A DNA stretch of 64,000 nt from Amia ocellicauda. Taxonomy: Eukaryota > Chordata > Actinopteri > Amiiformes > Amiidae. Location of the stretch: assembly GCF_036373705.1 (NCBI RefSeq), contig NC_089863.1, positions 5,763,357 to 5,827,356 on the forward strand, read 5' to 3'. Position numbers and translations under genes: made by a program. Every line of letters starts with the position of its first letter. The stretch's first letter is position 1. Shown here one piece after another: positions 60,343-64,000 of the stretch. A model generated the notes under the pieces. That model made no database searches and had not been told where the DNA came from. It saw only the letters and a program-made list of their open reading frames with translations.

Positions 60343-60534
60343 TTTCCAAATATTTTTTAGAACAGGTACAATGCTGATGGGTCTGTAGTTCGAAATGTGA
60401 TCTTTAATCAGATGGGGGTGATCAAGCATTTCTTACAAATGGGATGAGTGTTATTTAAGATGCAAAGATTAGTAATGTGATGAATAATATTTTATACACA
60501 TCTGCTGCGTGAAGAATGCTGACCAGCACCAGTC
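60341..60534 (-). pseudogene. Displaced LINE RT piece in the unit 13 rearrangement
   Basis: A 194-bp copy of the NYRPIS-PICKKG part of the LINE fossil (matching 61857-62050) inserted between the broken tRNA and the repeated tRNA 5' flank. It has private changes (GTGATCTTT and AAGCATTTC) not seen in other units, so it is not a fresh copy of the downstream sequence. Confidence 0.85.
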
Positions 60535-60883
60535 AAAGTGGTCTGAAGGAAGAGCACTCGAGCGCTTTCAAATAATGAATCTGGGAACATCTGTGACAGT
60601 ATCAAACACGTGTTTAATGATTTATTATCCATTATTCGAGTTGCATACTGCAACTTCGGAGTCCTATACGACAAGGTCAGTGTGGAACCGTGTATGGATG
60701 TCGTTATCCATCCAACACAAAACTATAATCGTGACTTTTGATCTTTAAAAAACATTGCTCGTGCCACTTTCCTTATTAATACGTTAATAAATAATCGAAG
60801 TCTTGTGGAGTTTACATCAGTTCATAATGACACAATCTGTTCCATATTTTGGATCTTTCTATCTCACGAGCGAAGTCACCGCT

Positions 60884-60955
60884 TCCCTGGTGGTCTAGTG
60901 GTTAGGATTCGGCGCTCTCACCGCCGCGGCCCGGGTTCGATTCCCGGTCAGGGAA
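60884..60955 (+). tRNA. tRNA-Glu-CTC: tRNA-Glu (CTC), copy 13
   Basis: Identical to copy 1 through all 72 nt. It lies in the second half of the local duplication in unit 13. Its 3' flank has a private C-to-T change (TCTTTCTCG). Confidence 0.98.
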
Positions 60956-61443
60956 CTCGCTCTTTCTCGCCCCTTCCATAAACGAATGGAAAATCAATAA
61001 ATCAAAACGAGCACTAATCACGCTAAGTAGAGTGCATGTTATCAAATATGTATTACCTGACTTCCCGTTTCAATCCTTGTAATGAGGGTGGGAGGTGCTG
61101 TATTGTGAGAAGAAGGGCCATGTGCGCTGCTTGCAAAATGCAGGATGCTAAGGAAGAACATTACAAAGGATTGAGGGAGAGAGACGATACTGCATTTCAT
61201 AATACATCTTGAGACAGGTGTGAATTCTCACACTGTCAGAGAGTTGGCGCTGTCTTGGAAATATTACAGTGGTGGGTCCAAGGAGACACTTTTGTAAGTC
61301 AATCTTATTTGCACGCTTGTATTATTTCCTGACGGCTGCTAATTTGTCTTTGAGTGACCATCTAGGGAGGCATGTAAGAAATGCTGGAAATAAACTCATT
61401 CATGAACGGAAAAGATTTTCAGTTAAACTTCCGCAGTTTATTG

Positions 61444-62020
61444 TTAACCTATTTCTTGCTTTAATTTACTAATGTGATCTTTATAAGTGACATGGGAATC
61501 GAGAATTAGTCAAAGGTATTGAAGAGGTTACTACTGTAATTTGTGAGTTGTTGATTACTGTAGAGGGAGGGCTGGAAGACTTAAGGGGATCTAAAATATA
61601 CATTCTTCTTTTGTTTTGATTAGAGAAACATTGGTTTGAGCACCAGTTGAGCTTAAAACGTTTGAATTTAGGAGGAGATTAAGGTTAACCATCAACGGCT
61701 TTAAGGAAATCCCTGGTTTTGTTGTCCGTGAGAGCTGTTTGTATGTGTTCAGTTAGCAGTAAAGTGGCTGATGCAAGACGATCTTTTGGTGCAAAAGACA
61801 AACTGATTTTCAGATTCTGATTCTGAGATTCTAAATAAAAAACTGGCCAGTAAGTATTTTTCCAAATATTTTTTAGAACAGGTACAATGCTGATGGGTCT
61901 GTAGTTCGAAATGTGTTCTTTATTCAGATGGGGGTGATCAAGCCTTTCTTACAAATGGGATGAGTGTTATTTAAGATGCAAAGATTAGTAATGTGATGAA
62001 TAATATTTTATACACATCTG
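61444..62020 (-). pseudogene. LINE RT fossil, unit 13
   Basis: Same structure as in unit 2, with a few private base changes (for example TTTATTCAG near 61919 and CTTTTGGTGC near 61783). It appears slightly more diverged than the other copies. Confidence 0.8.
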
Positions 62021-62720
62021 CTGCGTGAAGAATGCTGACCAGCACCAGTCTACTCAAACACTCCAATATCATCAACAAACTTAGGTTATGTTATGTTCAT
62101 TATTATGCAGGAGGTAAACCATCTGGTATTTGAATGAGATGTAATCACTTCCAATAGATAAGACTGTAACCTGTCTATCTGAAGATGCAAAAAGGCTTCT
62201 CCAAACTCACATGTATATTTATCTATAATCTATATTTATGTTTTATGGAATAAACTTGTTACTTCTTCATCGCTGTATCCTGGGATTTACTAAAACCACT
62301 ACAGATATAAAGAGCGATAATAATCTTGAATTCAATAAACATGATCCAGTGATTGTGCAGCTCTTGACTGCACGTCTCTGCGCATACAGGGTGTTTAATG
62401 AGTCGCTGAATCGGCGCTGCTGTTTAAACCGAGACAGTCGATACCATCCCACACAGAGATCACCAGACCAGCCCACCTGCTCACTGATTGGGTTAGGAAG
62501 AACCGTCACTCAAAACTACTCGACCAATAGAGAGCCATGATCCACGCCTCCCTGTAAATCCCACCCTCACGACAAAACAGCGCCAAAACTCGTAAACGAA
62601 AGAAAAAAAATCGAAAGCAAAGAAACTGGCGACGAAAACAAAAAATGCAGTATCACAAGCAAAGACGAGGGCTGCAGGCCAGTTTTGATAAAGTTTTTTT
62701 TTTTTTTGATTTCAATACAT

Positions 62721-63182
62721 TTATTTGTTTTCAATTCTATAAATGTTGCATTCGATTTTTTTATTTTTGATCTCAAAATCAATTTTTTGACTAGAGGCAG
62801 AGGAGGGTCGTGGTTTGGAGGAGGTGCGACGGCGAGGGCTGACTACCGGAGTACTGGCAGGACCAGCACTGAAGGGTGCTGCTATCTCTGAAGCTCCAAA
62901 GTCAGCCAGCTCCTCAACCAGCCGCTCCCTGAAGGCCAACTGTGTGAGATGCGCCAGCCCTTTCACCTTGGTCAGCTGCTGGTGCAGGATGAAGGAGTTG
63001 ACGACAGCAGTGTCCACAAAGTGGTAAAAGAGGGTCTTGTACCACTTCATGGTCTTCTGCAGGACATGGCAGTAGCCGACCAGAGCATCGGACAGGTCGA
63101 CGCCCCCAATTCCAGCAGTGTAGTCCTTCACGGCACAAGGGATGGGGACATCCTTCCGTATCCAAGCTCCATTCTCCTTCAC
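62721..63182 (-). pseudogene. piggyBac transposase fragment, unit 13 sub-repeat A
   Basis: A-type copy in sub-repeat 62404-63496, 153 codons, with HQQL as in unit 5 A. Confidence 0.82.
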
Positions 63183-63813
63183 TCGGCGATTGGCAAAGTC
63201 ATATAGATATTAATTCATACATACAGTTAGGTCCATAACTGGGTAGATGAGTAGTGGAGGACACCGTGAGCACACTGGCCTGGTCTGGCTACCCAAGTAG
63301 GGGTACTGATGCGGAGGTTCCTAGGGGCAGCCATGGGGGAGGAGCAATGGCAGGTAGCGGTCCTCAGGCCACTGCAGGAGGAGCTGCTGACGTGGCACCA
63401 GTGGATCACAAAGACAGTGCAACACCTCCACTAGGGTTTCTACAGGGCCAGTGCCGATGAGATGTGGAAGACTTCTGCCGACTGGCAGATGCAAGACGCT
63501 GAATCGGCGCTGCTGTTGAAACCGAGACAGTCGATACCATCCCACACAGAGATCACCAGACCAGCCCACCTGCTCACTGATTGGGTTAGGAAGAACCGTC
63601 ACTCAAAACTACTGGACCAATGGAGAGCCGAGATCCACGCCTCCCTGTAAATCCCACCCACACGACAAAACAGCGCCAAAACTCGTAAACGAAAGAAAAA
63701 AATCAAAAGCAAAGAAACGGGCGACGAAAACAAAATTGCAGCATCGCAAGCAAAGACGGGGGCTGCAGGCCAGTTTTGATAAAGTTTTTTTTTTTTTTTT
63801 GCTTTCGATACAT

Positions 63814-64000
63814 TTATTTGTTTTCAATTCTATAAATGTTGCATTCGATTTTTTTATTTTTGATCTCAAAATCAATTTTTTGACTAGAGGCAGAGGAGGG
63901 TCGTAGTTTGGAGGAGGTGCGACGGCGAGGGCTGACTACCGGAGTACTGGCAGGACCAGCACTGAAGGGTGCTGCTATCTCTGAAGCTCCAAAGTCAGCC
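63814..64000 (-). pseudogene. piggyBac transposase fragment, unit 13 sub-repeat B (cut by window end)
   Basis: Only the Ser/Pro-rich tail of a B-type copy (sub-repeat from 63497) lies in the window. The catalytic-domain part is beyond the edge. Confidence 0.75.

Larger units (their letters stand above)
1..64000. repeat. tRNA-Glu macrosatellite: 13 tandem units, mostly ~5.03 kb
   Basis: The whole window is one head-to-tail array with no unique sequence at either edge. Unit starts (the ATTGAGAGGA following the last sub-repeat) recur at 1, 3108, 6456, 11486, 16515, 21519, 26556, 31592, 36627, 43851, 48887, 53920 and 58948. Period lengths are 3107, 3348, 5030, 5029, 5004, 5037, 5036, 5035, 7224, 5036, 5033 and 5028, with the last unit cut off. 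Units differ by scattered single bases and a few indels, so amplification or homogenisation is recent. Tandem tRNA-bearing repeats are known in vertebrates (for example the human 1q23 and Xenopus tDNA arrays); this one carries a single tRNA species per unit. Confidence 0.97.
58948..64000 (+). repeat. Array unit 13 (rearranged, cut by window end)
   Basis: The unit first runs normally to a truncated tRNA (60289-60342). It then jumps to a 194-bp copy of LINE sequence (60341-60534, matching 61857-62050), and jumps back to repeat 59940-60342 as 60535-60937. An intact tRNA follows at 60884-60955. The rest of the unit is standard: LINE fossil 61444-62020, sub-repeats from 62404 (A) and 63497 (B, incomplete). 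Confidence 0.94.

Noticed and set aside
63462-63650. 62-codon plus-strand frame at the start of each B sub-repeat
   Set aside because: It is a short frame that spans the A/B sub-repeat boundary, with no recognisable motif. I could not support it as a gene.
1-64000. CRISPR array or prokaryotic repeat system
   Set aside because: The repeats are thousands of bases long with no spacer structure. The tRNA lacks an encoded CCA, and the RT and transposase families are eukaryotic.

Overview
The window is one continuous tandem array (a macrosatellite) of a vertebrate-type nuclear tRNA-Glu(CTC) gene. The mature tRNA sequence looks identical to the human tRNA-Glu-CTC as I remember it. It carries no encoded CCA, and its neighbours are a degraded LINE reverse transcriptase and a piggyBac (PGBD-like) transposase remnant. 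A ray-finned fish or another non-mammalian vertebrate is the most likely source. Nothing in the sequence fixes the species.

The array holds 13 head-to-tail units starting at 1, 3108, 6456, 11486, 16515, 21519, 26556, 31592, 36627, 43851, 48887, 53920 and 58948; the last is cut by the window edge. The standard unit is about 5.03 kb. From left to right it contains: (i) about 1.34 kb of single-copy 5' sequence with a GC-rich hairpin and an exon-like minus-strand reading frame; (ii) the 72-nt tRNA-Glu gene on the plus strand; (iii) about 0.5 kb of 3' flank; (iv) about 0.58 kb of LINE RT fossil on the minus strand; (v) about 0.38 kb of unassigned AT-rich sequence; (vi) two tandem copies (types A and B) of a 1.093-kb sub-repeat, each with a 3' fragment of a piggyBac transposase on the minus strand followed by AATAAA and a poly(A) run.

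Departures from the standard are informative. Unit 1 (3107 bp) and unit 2 (3348 bp) have lost most of the sub-repeat region through different deletions. Unit 5 has a 25-bp deletion. Unit 9 (7224 bp) has four sub-repeats. Unit 13 contains a local rearrangement that left a truncated tRNA-Glu pseudogene 595 bp upstream of an intact copy. There are thus 13 complete tRNA-Glu genes plus one truncated copy. Variants shared between non-adjacent units, and A/B mosaic sub-repeats, show unequal exchange and gene conversion.

The only genes here likely to be functional are the tRNA genes, transcribed by Pol III from internal A and B boxes. No protein-coding host gene can be supported. The transposase and RT reading frames are fossils carried passively by the amplified unit.
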